Program-made: the position numbers and the translations under genes
NCBI GenBank assembly: GCA_942486035.1
Contig: CALNXK010000007.1
Coordinates: 1,301,501 to 1,365,500, forward strand
DNA from: Porites lobata
Lineage: Eukaryota; Cnidaria; Anthozoa; Scleractinia; Poritidae
Direction: 5' to 3'
Length of the DNA stretch: 64,000 nt
The notes under the pieces: model-generated
Seen by the model: only the letters and a program-made list of their open reading frames with translations
What the model was told of the DNA's origin: nothing
The model's database searches: none
Shown here: positions 10,863 to 24,200 of the stretch, in pieces
How positions within the stretch are numbered: the first letter of the stretch is position 1
How the letters are laid out: each line of letters begins with the position of its first letter

Positions 10863-13440
10863 TAGCTTGACGTTGGTTAGGGTACTGCGGGGGCGTAACT
10901 ACCTGTACGCAGAGACGCATTTGCGTATTTAAAACAAAAAATGTTGAAGATTAATAAAAGACAAGACAATGCAAAGGAAATGAGGAGTGGTTATCTCATG
11001 ATACGTATAGAAAAGAAAATTTAATCCAGTCACCCGAGTGGAAACGATCTGGGAGGCGGGTTAACGTGGATTTGCAAAACTCTGCGTATCTCTGCAAAAC
11101 TTCTAGCTAAGCCTCTCGATAGATCTGCGATTTTCACCAAAACGTTCGTCAGTTATCGTTTAGTTTCTTTAGTTCATGTGCTTTTGGACTGATTCTCAGA
11201 AACGAGGCTGTCAAAGAATGGAATACTGCCTGGAGGCCCAAGCTCGTCTGCTCAAATTCTAGTTCACTTCGAAGCCTAGCTGCTGTTTTTTTGAACGTCG
11301 AAATACAACTAAACAGTTGAGATATTGAAAGTTTTGTCTTATCTGATTCAACTGTTTTCTTCAACAATTTTTTCGTCTCCAATTTTTCTTGAATAGCTGC
11401 GGATTTGTGCCGAGGTCATAGGAGATGCCTACGGGCACAGCAGTGTGTAACCACATAAAGCCATGGGGGTTATGCCATTTTTACCCAAAATGAAGCGAAA
11501 ATAACCTCTGTTATTATGCAGATAGTTTAGATTGTTTGGATACAGTAACATGGAAACCGTGACGTCAAGTACAACCCGACGTCATATGCACTCACCTCAT
11601 TTGAAGACACACAGAGCAGAACAGAACACTTTATTTAAACTCGGGATTTACTGAACGTTTTACGGTTCTAGCGTTCGTCGAACAGCTCATTTTCCGTGTG
11701 CCGGGGAAAAAATACAAATGTAAACTAAGAAACACTTTTCTAAGACGCTAAGCAACAACATTAAAAAGACATATCATATAAATATTAAAATGTAAAAAAT
11801 CAGTATTTTTAAACAAGCTAAATTTGTTTATTCACTAATATTCCCAATTTGTTTTAAAAAAAGGGTCCGTTGCTGACCTTATTTTGTCTGTCAAACTGAA
11901 CAAATGACCTCGTGGTATTTATTTTCCTCTGCTTAAGGCAGCATTAACCCTTTAAGCCCAAAGAGTGATCAGCATGAAATTTCTCCTTATAATAACAATG
12001 CTTTAGAAAGCAGGGTGGTCATGAGAATTGAGTACATGATCAGGGAAGATGAGTCTAATTGATATTTCAACAAATTCTCCCCACTACTTATATTGAAAAA
12101 GTATAGGGACAACAAATGAGAATTTCAATTTTGATATTAGGGATTATAGGGTTAAAAGAGAACTAAGGGTATTGAAAAATACCTTAACAGACGCTGTAGA
12201 TAACAAAGGAAAAAGCCAGAGTCGATTACAACAAAAACAATCAATCAATCAATCAATTTATTACGTCAATACGTGGGATGAGGCTGCCCCGATCATCCGA
12301 GCCAGAGGCTCAAGTATAAAACGCATGACATTTACTGAAAAATGATAATAATATCTTTGTCATCGAAATTTCCAAAATTAAATTAGAAAAAAGGAAAACC
12401 TCTTATGACAGAGGAGCGTTACAAGGTAAGATTCTTTTCCGGTTATGAATAGATTTGATTTTTAAAATGGTAGGAGTCCACGGTTCAGTCCCACACCAGA
12501 CGTCAGAACGTGGTGACGTTTGTGTCGCATTTTTTATTCATTTATTTAAATTTTTTTTGCTGTTCAAGGCTTACCAAATTACTGAACAAAACCACGAAAA
12601 AAGCTATCTATTTGCCAAAGTTGAGGGCTGACTGAATACACTATTCCGGAAAAAAAAAACGGAAGTTGCATACAAGTGAGGCCTAATAGCCCTTGGACGA
12701 GGACGATAGAGATACGGACAAATTGAAAGGTACTCCCGGTACTCCAGTGAAGCAAATTATAAAGAATATAAACCTGTTGGTCATAAATAAAGTGCAGCTG
12801 GAGACTGTAATAACTGGAGTGGAAATTATAAATGAAGGTTCAGCTCTGTTTGCAGTTCGTTTGTGACCATCATTTGTGACCAATTTTTCTTCAGCAATTT
12901 TTTCTTCATCAATTTTTCTTCACCATTTCTTCCGCCAAAGTCCGACATTTAGCTTTGTTCAAGAGCTATCAACCTTGCTTAAATGCAACTTTCATTTATT
13001 TTGGGGGGGTGTTTTAAGGTGTACTAAAAGACGTCACACATGTTCACGTTATCTATCATATTTTTGAAGGAGCTTTGACGACGACAAGGGAGACGGCAAC
13101 GAAAAGGTCACTAGTATAGTGAATTTGCGTTCTTTCAAACTTTGTCGCGATTCGAAACCTCACCCATGTCCAGAATGAGAGCCGAGGAAGAAGTCGTCGA
13201 GGTTAGGTTAGGTTAGAGAATTTCACACAAGTGGCCGATCTGTTAGAGGTGCACACTATTTCCTGCTCGAGTTGTCAAGAGCGGTCGGAAGCGATCAACA
13301 TTTGTCATGCGCGTGCAAATTTAGTCACATGGGACCGACACAGTCCGTTTGTTTAACTTATTGTAACTTTATAGCATTTGTACTGTTTTTACTGGTTTGC
13401 GTCATCTGTATCTATATATCGCTAAATATGTGCATGGATC
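10863..13440. other. Intergenic sequence between Wnt genes, no gene seen
   Basis: No conserved coding segment was found on either strand. It holds a CAAT tetranucleotide run near 12238-12255, which could be a retroelement tail, and AT-rich filler. It is the far 5' side of the middle Wnt gene and the 3' side of the right-hand one. Confidence 0.5.
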
Positions 13441-13450
13441 AATCATAAGC

Positions 13451-13771
13451 AGTGTATTACCCTAAATTGTCGTCCTTTCGCCTCAAAAGTGGTATTTTGA
13501 ACAATTTTGAAGAAATTTTGAGTTCGCCCTTTACTGCGCCTCTTAATAGTAAAAAAAATCGGCTCATCCTTGGTGTAAGAACCTGTTAAACTCACGGGTG
13601 ATGTGAGACAAAGAAGTAAACTCAATAGAACCTCGAAAAACAGAAGGCGCGAAACAAAGAAAAAGTTCGCAGGTTCTTACACCAAGGCCAACCCTCAAAA
13701 TCCTTCAAAATAGTTCAAAATACCGCTTCTGAGGCAAAAGGGAGCGCCAACTTTACCATAGGTTAGGTAAT
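13451..13771. mobile_element. Foldback element
   Basis: The arms share GTATTACC, CGCCTCA.AAG.GGTATTTTGAAC and CCTTGGTGTAAGAACCTG (13568-13585), and the last of these has a perfect inverted partner at 13670-13687. It is non-coding and lies between two Wnt genes. Confidence 0.8.
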
Positions 13772-14035
13772 ACAACGTTTACTTAGTATTGTTCGGTGCA
13801 TATACATAGCGGTATATCACACAAGACGAAGTAAACGGTTAATCCAGTACATTTACTGTAAAATTACAATGTTCGGTTACACAAACAGATTGTGTGGACG
13901 CCCTGCGGCGTAGTGTGAAATACTGCAAAAGGATTGAATGAGTATGGTACTCCACGTTGACTAAACACGGCCGCTTAGTACGGTATGAAGGAGGCAGGCA
14001 ATCAAAATGGAACAGTATACTGTGCAATGTTCATC

Positions 14036-14179
14036 TAGCCTGCGTAGCATGGCGGTTTGTTTTAGTCGTGCGCACAAACAAGGCAGTGAAACCGTAAGGA
14101 GATTAAAGTGGGACCGCGCGCTTTCGCGGCTTCGCCGCTCAGCGGTACGCCAGACAAAACCGTCATTCCACGCAGGCTA
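14036..14179. mobile_element. MITE with TAGCCTGCG/CGCAGGCTA termini
   Basis: It begins TAGCCTGCGTAGCATGGCGG and ends with the inverted CGCAGGCTA preceded by ACCGTCATTCCA. The middle is GC-rich with a TTCGCGGCTTCGCCGC hairpin. The termini match the elements at 34113, 48862 and 62378, but no target-site duplication is evident here, so it may be an older copy. Confidence 0.65.
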
Positions 14180-14501
14180 AATGCGACGCAAAAAGGACCA
14201 TGATGTGTCTTAGCAATGTATATTTTATTTCAACAAAGTCCGATATCAACATTTATATACCTGAAAACACGTGCGCGTCAACAAACCTTGTGCCAACAAA
14301 TATTTTCTGTTTATAATTTTTGTCCTTGTCCTCTTACCTACTTTAAATATTTACATAAATAACAATTCACCTGGATAAATATTAAAGTAAAATGAAATAA
14401 ACATTTCAGTCGTGTATTATGAGATGTTTTTGTCAGTTAATATATTAAATGCCAATGTTTTCGATCCAGGATACTCGAACTTTGAGCTCAGAGTAACATA
14501 T

Positions 14502-14724
14502 GATCAGGGATTGAAATAACGGCCGGTCAACGGACAATGTCCGGTCAAAAGTTAGTTTTGTCCGGTCCTTTACGCTTCTGATGGACCGAAAATTTATCTT
14601 TATAAAGATATGTCGTAATAAATATTTGTAATTGTCTGGCCAAAAACCGGGTTGTGTCCCAGCAAAAATAGGTTTGACCGGAGAACTTGACCGGCGCCAG
14701 CCGCAAAAACATTTCAAGGCCTGA
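14502..14724. mobile_element. CCGGTCAA-rich repeat, related to the element at 37214-37688
   Basis: It starts AGGGATTGAAATAACGGCCGGTCAA and ends CATTTCAAGGCCTG, an imperfect inverted pair. Several GTCCGGTC or GACCGG words lie inside. The start resembles the start of the element at 37214. Confidence 0.55.
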
Positions 14725-15373
14725 TATATGGATTATTATATCGAACATCTTCTTAAAACGGAAGGTACAAACGATCATCCAATTTGAATTTCGTTAGCTT
14801 TTCTGTACTAAAAGCGCAGGCGCTCTTTGAGGCTTTGCGCAGAGCAAAAATATATGTTAAGAACGATTTAGTAACACGTAAATATTGTCCTGTTAGCTTG
14901 ATCAGCGAAGCAGTTTAGTGTGCCACTGTCTAAAGCTTTCTGCTGGCTGAATTTCACATCAGCATTTTTGAATATATATTCTGACTATTTTAGATGTAAA
15001 ACTGAGTTCTGTCCACTTTGGTTTGTTTGGTTATTTAATGCTTCAGTAACAGCATTCAAGATTATTCCTCTCGCTAAACATTTTTTACCATTATTGACTT
15101 TTTTTGCCGATAGAGGCAAACAGAAAAAGCGTTAAAGAAGGCGCAAACCAAAAGTCACAATTGGTTTGCGGGACGGGTCAAATAGCTAATGAAATATTGG
15201 TATTTTCTCGGTTAGTTTTTCCGCTAGAACATATCACTACCATACAAAATATTTGGAAAATAGACTGATCTGGCCGGATAGTCCTGGGTAATGATAGAAT
15301 TCTCTTTACGACTGGACTGATCTAGTCGGTCAGCTCTGACAACTGGAAAAAGCCCTTGGTAGAGCACGCCTTA

Positions 15374-15729
15374 AAGCTGGTTTTCACTAAAGACAGAGTC
15401 AGAATCGGAGTCGAAATCAGAAGCGTAGGACTTAAAGATCTGGTGAAAACAGCGTTCTGATTCCGCTAACGACTCCGTCGCTTACGATCAACTGCGAAAA
15501 CTAGGCTGTCGGAGTCACAAGAAGAAGCGGAAGATTTAAGCCAATCACGAAGGAAACTAACCTCGTGATTGGTTTATACTTCCCCTTCTGCTTGATCGTC
15601 TCCGACAATCTGGTTTTCTCTAGATCGTAAACGACAGAGTCGTAAGCGGAGTGGGAAGAAAATGGAAACGTTCTGATTCTTCCGACTCCGATTCCGTCGC
15701 GGTTATGACTCTGCTTACGACTCCGATTT
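15374..15729. mobile_element. Foldback element rich in GACTCCGATTC
   Basis: The arms carry CAGAATCGGAGTCG and its inverted forms (for example CGACTCCGATTCCGTC near 15690). A central hairpin of CCAATCACGA and TCGTGATTGG lies at 15541-15572. It ends about 230 bp beyond the stop codon of the right-hand Wnt gene. Confidence 0.75.
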
Positions 15730-15960
15730 TTGATTGGAATCATCCCATATACAGTGGAGTCCACCTTTCACCTGTCCGGCGGCACTGTCCAGTTAAAATA
15801 GTCAATGATTTTGGCAGCTGGAAACCTCGTTCAGTGATAAGGCAAATTTTCACAGCCTTTAGTTGTTCGCTTTGTGGGAATTTCACTGCACAAATTCACT
15901 TCATGCATTTGCAATGTTTTCTCCTTGTAACAGCAATGTTTCTGTTCCTTATTCTGTACA

Positions 15961-18900
15961 TTAGAGTTTCTTGTTTTCTCTGTCGCCTCTGCTGAGACTG
16001 TTAGTAGACAGGCTAGACGCACCTCGCTTCCTGTTTTTTCGTTCCTTTCTTCTCTTGTTCCGTTTATCACCGAGAAGTTTCTTAGCGGGTCTGTTTTGAC
16101 TATTGCTTTGCGCGTTTGCCACAGATGCTGTTAAATGAGGTCCGTTTCCATTGTACACATTATCATCAGGAGATTTACATACATGCTTATCAACAGTCCG
16201 TCTGCACGTATGGCACTTAACATAACAACACCAATTGAATTTGCACGAACATTTATAGACCTCTTCAACCTGAATGGTGTCAAAACCGCGCCCGCAGCAC
16301 AAAATCCCGCAACTGCCGTGTCCCGGAGTGCTCTTGTTACAAACCCGTCCCGTAGTACCCAAAGAGCCTGTGTTGGTATTAGGGACACAGTAATCCGGGG
16401 ACTCTTCTAAGAAAACGAGATTATCACGTGGAGGATGAGCTGGAGATCCATCTGCCATTATTTTTACAAGTTCGTTGCCGCTCTGATCTACGGTAACTTG
16501 TACACCACTATGGTATCTCTCACGGAGAAAAGCACCCACAACACCGAACTGGGACATGACTTTCCAGCATGTTTTCACTTGGCACGAGCCGGAGACGCCA
16601 TGGCATTTGCAATCCAATTCTGTGTGTTTCTTTACTGCCTGCAAAAGAAAAAACAAATCGGCTGTTAATTTGTATTATCCTCCTCTAAAACTATTTACAT
16701 CGTACGGAGATTCAAATAACTTGAGGAAACCCTTCTGAGGTGAGTGATTCACGCTTTAGTGACAACCTTTGTTGCTGAGAGATACGACTTATGCCTAACC
16801 AAGTATGCGCACGCGCTCGTGAGATGTGTGCAGCTGTCCCAAACAGTAGAGATATCGCCAATCTTGGACAACATAGGTAGGAAAAGTTAGTCCTTTTAAC
16901 ATGAAATCAAATAAGAGGCACTCGAAGATCATTAGAACTATTATACATTATCGTACATTCCAAATATTTCACCGTTTCTGATTGGCTCAAAGCCCACAGC
17001 TAGTTCTTCATAATCAACTGGCGTTGACCAAATTTGGAAGATGTTAGCAATATACCATCGATTCGATGATATATTGACTTGGAAACGAAGTTGGTATAAT
17101 GGTATATTAATTTGGAAAACAGGTTGCATGGCAATCGATCAACCTCGTTTCCTGGCGCGGCGGCCAAGCTGTTTATTCACGAGTGAACTAAACGTAACTA
17201 ACAAAAGACCAGTGTATGGCGATTTAGTGACCAATCATCTCATCATCACCATCAACTAACGGGAAATAACTCACTCTGAGTCTGGAGATGACTACCGCAA
17301 AGGTTGTAGAAACGTCAGTCAGTATCAATAACAGTTCTATTCCAGACAACGCTTAAACGGACGATCATATTCTACCTATTTGGGTTCAAATCATTTACTA
17401 AATTAAACAATTGTTCGATTTGGTTTTTATGATGGGCGGAAGTTCAAGTTTCTAGGCAGAAGAAAAGAGTAGGTCTCGCGGTAAGTGTTATCAGCACAAA
17501 GACTGAAGGCTGAGGAAAACACCTTCATTATTCCGGATGTCACGAAAACCGATTTAATAATGTTGTACCACAGGACTTCTTTGGATTCAAAGATCGTATT
17601 CAACATTTGCCATGACAACTTTGAACGTGCAAGAGATGGGAGGAGCTGGAATCGGCTTAGTTTCGTTAGAATTTTTTTCCCCGAGCCTCAATAAAGTATG
17701 AAAAGTGTTTTTTTGTTTTTTTTCAGTGATTTTCAAGTGCCCTCAACCACTTACAACTAGTTTTAGAGAGACTTGACTCATGCAGCCACAAAGGGCAAAA
17801 TGGGTTACTAACAAATGTTCGTGTTATAGGCTTTTCATGGGCACATTGCACGCGACACATGTGCATCGTAACGTGAGATTTAAATTAACTACTTCACATA
17901 TTTTGTTTGTTTTTCTTTCTGAAGGTAAACATATCGTAGTTACAACAACAGAGGATAGAGCTGAGTTTATCTTGTTTAGGTTAATGGCATTAAATTCCTA
18001 TTTGTAGAATTTTGTACTATGAGTTTGATGTAATAACAAGTCTTGAGGAAACTAAGCAAAACCACAAAATCCTACTTCTCTTTGCTGAGAACGTGCCAAA
18101 CAACTTTACGTTGTTTAACTTTATTACCTTCATTGGTTAGAGGAAAAGAAAACTATGTCAACAAGCTAAGCCCTTTTTTCTCGGATTAGTTAAAGAAAGT
18201 CGACAAAAAGAAGATATAAAAGAGTTAAGTAAAACGACCGTTTCGCGTGATCTAAAATCAAACATACAAAAGTTTCATAAACAGAGCATTAATTAAAGTT
18301 CTTTATATTTTTATCGTTGTTGTAAAGACCCGGGGTGATCTCAACAGCAAAGAGTTGAATCTCATGCAGTATCAGTAGCGACGGGAAATTCAATTAATTA
18401 GAACTGACGTAGCAGTTTCTAAATCTCTTTATATTTTATTACAGAAGACAGTCAATATTTGTAAGGAGTATCTTATTCATGTTATGGACTTGCGAGCCGT
18501 CGGCAAATAATACATTACAGCTAATACAAGCGTGACTTGACAGGATTTACGAAAACTTTTCCCAAATGTCCTCAAAGAATCTTATACCGGTTTGTTCTCT
18601 AAAAGAAGAAACTCCCGAGTAGAGGTTCGCGGATGCTAGCCATGAACTTCTTACAACTCAACATAATTACCCAGATTGAAACCAGCGACAGGAGAAACGT
18701 GAAGGCATTTGCCTTAAAGCTCAAACTTTTCTTTCAATATCTGATAAGTTTTGTTGGGAAATTGCCTGCGGTCAATTCAACGTTTCGAAAATGTCCTCTT
18801 CTCAATTAACAGGAAACTCGAACAAAACCGCTCTTGAGAATTAAACCGCATCAACACTCCAATCTAATACCTATTCACGCTACTCCACTGCACGATATTT

Positions 18901-21285
18901 GCTACAGATGTTTCTTCGTAAAAGTAGGCGTAAAAAATGCCTACGCGATTTAAAAACTCCAATGTTTTCATGAACTGAGTAGTACAGTTATAATGAAGTA
19001 CTACTTGACGTAAGTTTGATAAGCCAATCTTGGTACAATTAAGTAATGTGGCAGCGCGAGTACGTTATTGAAATGGCCTCGGATATGTTTTTAAGAACGA
19101 AATCTTTGCATCCTATATCTCAGCCTCTTAAAATGGTCATTCTCTTGACTTTTTCCACGATATCAGTCCGGGTTCGAGTTTGGTGATTAAGAAAAACACA
19201 AAATGCCGACAAACTTGCAACATTTTCGTAATTCGTGGACTGTTGCCGGAGAAACAGGCGTGTTTTCAAAGGTTTTATTCGGCTGTTTCTTGGAAGTAAA
19301 ATGAGTTTTTTAGCAAAAGAAGAAGTCGTTTTCCTTCCAAGAAGCAAAAATGCGAAGCAAAGGCGGGGAAAAAAGGTTGTACTACAGCTATGGTTGAAGT
19401 TGCAAGTTCCAGCACAACGTTCAAAGACTATCAAGCTATGCTTAGACTGGCAAAATTCATTAGTTTGAGGGACTTTCTTCACCTCTAAGTACGAGTTTTC
19501 TAAGTTTAAACTGGTCGAAAATTTCTTGACATTTTCTGTTTTTTCAAGCGTATCGAACACTCTACAAGCTCTGAAATACCACAGTCAGGAAATAGATTCA
19601 ACAGAAAAGGCGCCATATCGGTTAAAAAAATACTACCGAGTCAACCAAAGTCCACGCTCTTCCTGTTTTTTTGATGTTTATCTAAACAAACTTCATTGAA
19701 GTTGAGTCGTGTGATTCGGGATTAGAAAAATTCGACAAAATAGAGGTAAGACATAAGAAATACTACAAACTGAGTTTTTTTAACTTTTACACTTCTTCAT
19801 ATCCTTTTTTCTTTCTTTTTCAATTTCTTTTACTTTTAAGGACATACTTATGAAAAATTAACACTTATATTTCAGTTTTTACAGCCATATTAGGGAAGTA
19901 CGAGATTAGCTTTCAAGACAAATGTTTATCCTGGTGTATTGTTTATAAAAAACACTCCAGGGAAATAGATGAATTTAAAACATCCATAATAATTACTGAA
20001 ACTGAGCCAAAATTAATCCACGATGAGCAATAACAAACCCGTCAATGCACGAACTTAGTTAAAAACGAATTTGTCGATACAAATTTTATTTATTGATAAA
20101 AATGATGCGACCTCACACAACCCGGACAATTCAAGTAATGAATAAATGTTTAATACTTACTCTTCGCCCCACAAAGTTGTTATGAAGGTTCATTTTTGCT
20201 CTGGCGTCCCGCTCCTGTTCTCGCGAATCGACAAATAGTTTGGCAAATCTAAGACCATAACCTATGTTGTCGCTGCAACCTCCCCACTCAAAACCTTTAT
20301 GACTTCTTCCTTTACGTTTGGTATCGCAAGTACAACCTATCAGTTCTCCGCGGCTGCACGCCTTTGTGACCTCGTGTACAACCCCCGCAGAAGATATGGC
20401 GTATACGAAGGCGCTTTCTCTACTTGCTGTGAAGACAAGAAAAAAGTACAGCTTCACAAAAACCACTCAAGCAAAAAGAATCGTTTTCGTTTTCAACTAC
20501 TCTTTGTCTAGAAAAATCTTGTGAATAAATCAAACGCCTGAGAGAGTACTGCATGAAGACACTTGAGAGTAAGGAAATTTTTTCAAGGATCCTTGAACGG
20601 ACCTCATGTGAAGGTATTGAGTTTCGTGGATGCGATTATTTTGTCAGTTTTTTATTTTAAATCATAGCACAAAATAAAGGGATAAGATAACAGTTTTCAC
20701 CAAACTGACAACCTGTACGCTGCTAAAATTACACCTCTCCACCAAGAACTACGATTTGGAGTTACAATCTCAACTACTCTCTTACTGAAGTAGCTTAAAC
20801 CGAGCACTTCCCTTCAACGATATTATCCGTTTTACCTTTTCGCATAACTTTTCCAAAAACGCTAACGTCTCGAGCTACTGTTGAACAATTCCATCTCTGA
20901 TCTTTAAACTGTTGCTGACACTCTTCCACGCCAAGTTTGGCCCCCTTTCCGATGCTAACCATCACATCGGGGTTTTCTCGACAAAGTTGACGTTGGTAAG
21001 TGACCAGGCCGGCGATGTTATTGCACATTATTTTCGCCCCCAATGCGTATACTTGAGACATGAACCTAACGAAATAAACGAGCAATTGAAATGCCAAATT
21101 TCTGGCCTGAAATCAAAGTGAGCAGAAATTGAGCAATTCTCGCCGCTAATCTGGAGTATAAACTTCTGATTGGTGTAATCTTCTTAGATCAGAAGACTGA
21201 ATTTAACTTACCACCAGTGAGAAGATGAAAGGACTGGAAATGTAAACAGGACGAATATTAAAAACCAAACAGTAGAAACTCGCAT
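15961..21285 (-). CDS. Wnt2: Wnt family secreted ligand (Wnt2-like, with basic C-terminal tail)
   Basis: Complete four-exon gene: exons 21212-21285, 20836-21065, 20161-20426 and 15961-16638. Intron phases are 2, 1, 0 and the product is 415 residues. The ATG at 21285 opens a signal peptide (MRVSTVW, hydrophobic, FPVLSSSHWW). Conserved blocks follow: GLVTYQRQLC, GKGAKLGVEEC, RWNCSTVARD, SRESAFVYAISSAGVVHEVT, GFEWGGCSDNIGYG, MNLHNN, the acylation hairpin CKCHGVSGSCQVKTCW, SPDYC, GSLGTTGRVCN, CCGRGFDT and FNWCCYVKC. I count 24 cysteines in the mature protein. After the last Cys comes an unusual tail of about 80 residues with KRNKRRKERKNRKRG. The WW junction, the QRQLC block and GSLGT.GRVCN resemble vertebrate WNT2. 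Secreted ligands of this family bind Frizzled receptors. The Wnt2 assignment is inference; Wnt identity is certain. Confidence 0.95.
16639..20160. other. Intron 3 of the right-hand Wnt gene, nothing recognised
   Basis: No conserved protein segments were seen on either strand. Isolated short ORFs (for example 19120-19560, minus) have no recognisable motifs. No strong inverted or tandem repeats stood out. Confidence 0.55.
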
Positions 21286-24200
21286 ATTGGGTAAGTTTTG
21301 CAAGGGAACTTGTTCTCAATCCGCACTTGATGACCCTGTGTGGTTGATAGCCAACACGGACTATTGATAAATGTCGTAAGTGATAAATAGCCGAAATATA
21401 TCATTCGCTCAATCCCTTGGAATGCATTAGGTATTAAAATTACTTCACAATAGAATAGACAACCTTTTCTACGTAACTGAAGAGACATTTGATTGGCTTA
21501 CTCATTCAAAACTAAAGTTGAATTGGGGGGCGGTCCTCTATGCCCTCGACAAACCTTAAGTGCCATTTAATATTCATGTGCGAACCTAATTCGGCTGGGC
21601 ACGAACCATAAATCTTCACCTTATATCGTTGAAATTTCCCTCAAACAATGTTTTTTAGAATATTGCAGCACTTTTATGTCCTTATTAGGGAAACAGCTCG
21701 ATAAAATGATCTTAAGTATGTTAAAAGAAATGTGTGTAATTGATATTGAATGAGGTCTTTTTCATTATCGCGAAGCTAACTTTGGACAATAGAGGTTTTT
21801 GATCAGTTTGTTTGTATATATAAACCACTTAGGTTGTTTAATGTCAACACAGCTATGTTTGCCTCACGATTATTTCGTTTACACACAACTTGGCTTCCAG
21901 ACGTTTTGGTGTTTTGAAGAGATGTCGAAAGCACGCGAGTGAAACTATTTTTCTTGCGCCCTGTTGAAACGTGTTTATAAGTAATTTATTTTCTTTTTCG
22001 CTTAGTCGCGCTGAATTGTTAAGTTTTATTTTGTTTGCCGCCATCTATTCTTTTATCTCTTGTGAATTGTTAGCGGAGCGCTTTGAGTAATTAGTTTTCT
22101 TCTTAGAATTGTTAAATGGTGTCCCAATTCACCTAATGATCGTGTCAAAGCCATTAAAGAGATATTTAGATTTCTAACTAACTCGAGAATCACAAGAGAG
22201 ATCAAACTTCCCGACTTAATTGAGACTTGCACACTTGATTTTGGCCATTGAACGTCAGCCTTGATTTTTGCTCATTTTTGGCTATTGAACGCCAAGGACG
22301 GAACAAAGACGAGTGAACATCAAAGACATGCGTTTGTCCAGTGTCCACCGATGTTTTATTGTTTGTTTTGTCTTTTCCTTTGATAATAAGGCCATGGGAT
22401 TACTACCGATTAGATTTAACGCTTGCTCTGGCGGAAACTATTTACTGTAATTACCTGGCGGGAAAAATGTCATTAGAAACTTTGATAGTACTAAAAATAC
22501 ACAAAGCAAAGTGTTATTTCTCCGTACTTTAGACTGAAATGGCGTCAGTTAAACAAGTGTCCGTTTTTTTCTGGCGTTTACACTTGAGTTGTAACAAGCA
22601 GGGCAAACACTAGAAAGAGCACGTATTCAGTGAAACCAAAGGAAATGAAGGAATAAAAGACGAGGGCCGCACAACGAAACTCGAAATAATTAAAGGCGGT
22701 GTTGGAAGAAAGAAGTGGGATGTTCATGAACGACGCCTCGCCTATTAACACGAAATGAGTTTTATTATCCCTAGATCTTGAGAACAGAACGAAAAGCCTT
22801 TCGAAATTTGTTTACAAGTGAGCCTAAAACTGAAGCGATATTTTATGTATTCTTACTCTATTTCCGGCTTTTACTCAAGGGAGTCAGGGCAATCAGATCA
22901 GACAACAACATGGTTCTTCAGACTAACCAGCAAGAACTTTAAATTACTCGATGTATCACTTCATCATTTTGTCGGGATTATTTGGCTGCGATTGTCTAGT
23001 CCAGAATAACTATAACAGAGCTTCTTTAATGTAGTTTACAATAATCAGCTTCTAAACAACTAAATCAGAATTCATCGGATAGACAGGTTATGTTCCACTT
23101 TGTTTTATGTAATTTTTTTACCTTCCGCATCCATGATGATCCTATTTAAGTGCGAATTTTAACGCCAAGAAAGTAGACAACTTTTATTAGAAACACTTAA
23201 GTTAAACCCAGGAGTTTTGATTTTTCACAAGCTTCCACAGAAATTCGGAAACCAAGGAACCGGGACTGATTCAGTCGGTCTTCTCTACAAATTTCGCCCC
23301 GGCTTGATTTATAGTTTCGAATAGTTCCTAGGATTAGCTCAGTGACGACGTTCATACCGTCTACGACTCTATATCTCTTGACACTAAAAAGGTTTCTTAA
23401 TGACCACTTTTTCTTGTAATCGCATAAGAGCTTATCTCTTCAGTCGCCCACGCGTATAAATAGTAAAGTTCCCAGAACGAACGTTGCAGAGAACGTGTCG
23501 CCACTCACTTTTTCATTTCATCAACTGCTTTATTACAAATGCGATCTTCACAGGTTGACAACTGATTACTAATATTTTGTCGGAATAATTCGATCCTCTG
23601 AAGGAAATTTTCAATGATCAACCGTTGTGAAAGTAAAGTATCTGAAAGTTCATTCTCTGATTAAGCGCCTAGGAGTCCGACGAGGATATGACCATTAAGG
23701 GCGAAAATTGACCAAGTCTCAGGTCGGAAACTTGTAATGGATTTAAGAGACAGATCTGAATCTTACCCGGGATCTTGCCCAGAGAAATAGTTCAGTTGTT
23801 CATGAAAATTAAAGTAGGAATTGATCCGAGAGGGAGTCAAAAATGGTTTAGACCGGTAAAAGAGAGCGCCAGGGAAATACAAGGGACGGCGTCTAAACGT
23901 ACGGGAGACGAAAGAGCGAAAAATGAAGGGTGAGTTTCGTTAGTGAACACACAGACTGACTATTCAAGGGTAGAAATCATTCATATCACTTTGAAACCAG
24001 TTTTCGCCTAAAAGCGGAAAACATTTTGGGGAAGCGGATTTTGCACGAGACATCCCGCCCCAGACGTATGTAGACAAGGAAGGAATGGACGGAGTAGACT
24101 GCGTCGGATGGCTTCGCCGGAACACGCCTTCAAGTGGGCGGCTTTAAACAAAACTGACGTAGCTGTGTTTTTTCGTTGATGCTCAAACTCTACATCACTG

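Noticed and set aside
13200..13217. GGTTAGGTTAGGTTAG, telomere-like repeat
   Set aside because: Only three units and not exactly the TTAGGG type. Too short to mean a former telomere.
19120..19560. 146-codon minus-strand ORF in a Wnt intron
   Set aside because: No recognisable domain, no start context or partner exons. Likely chance.
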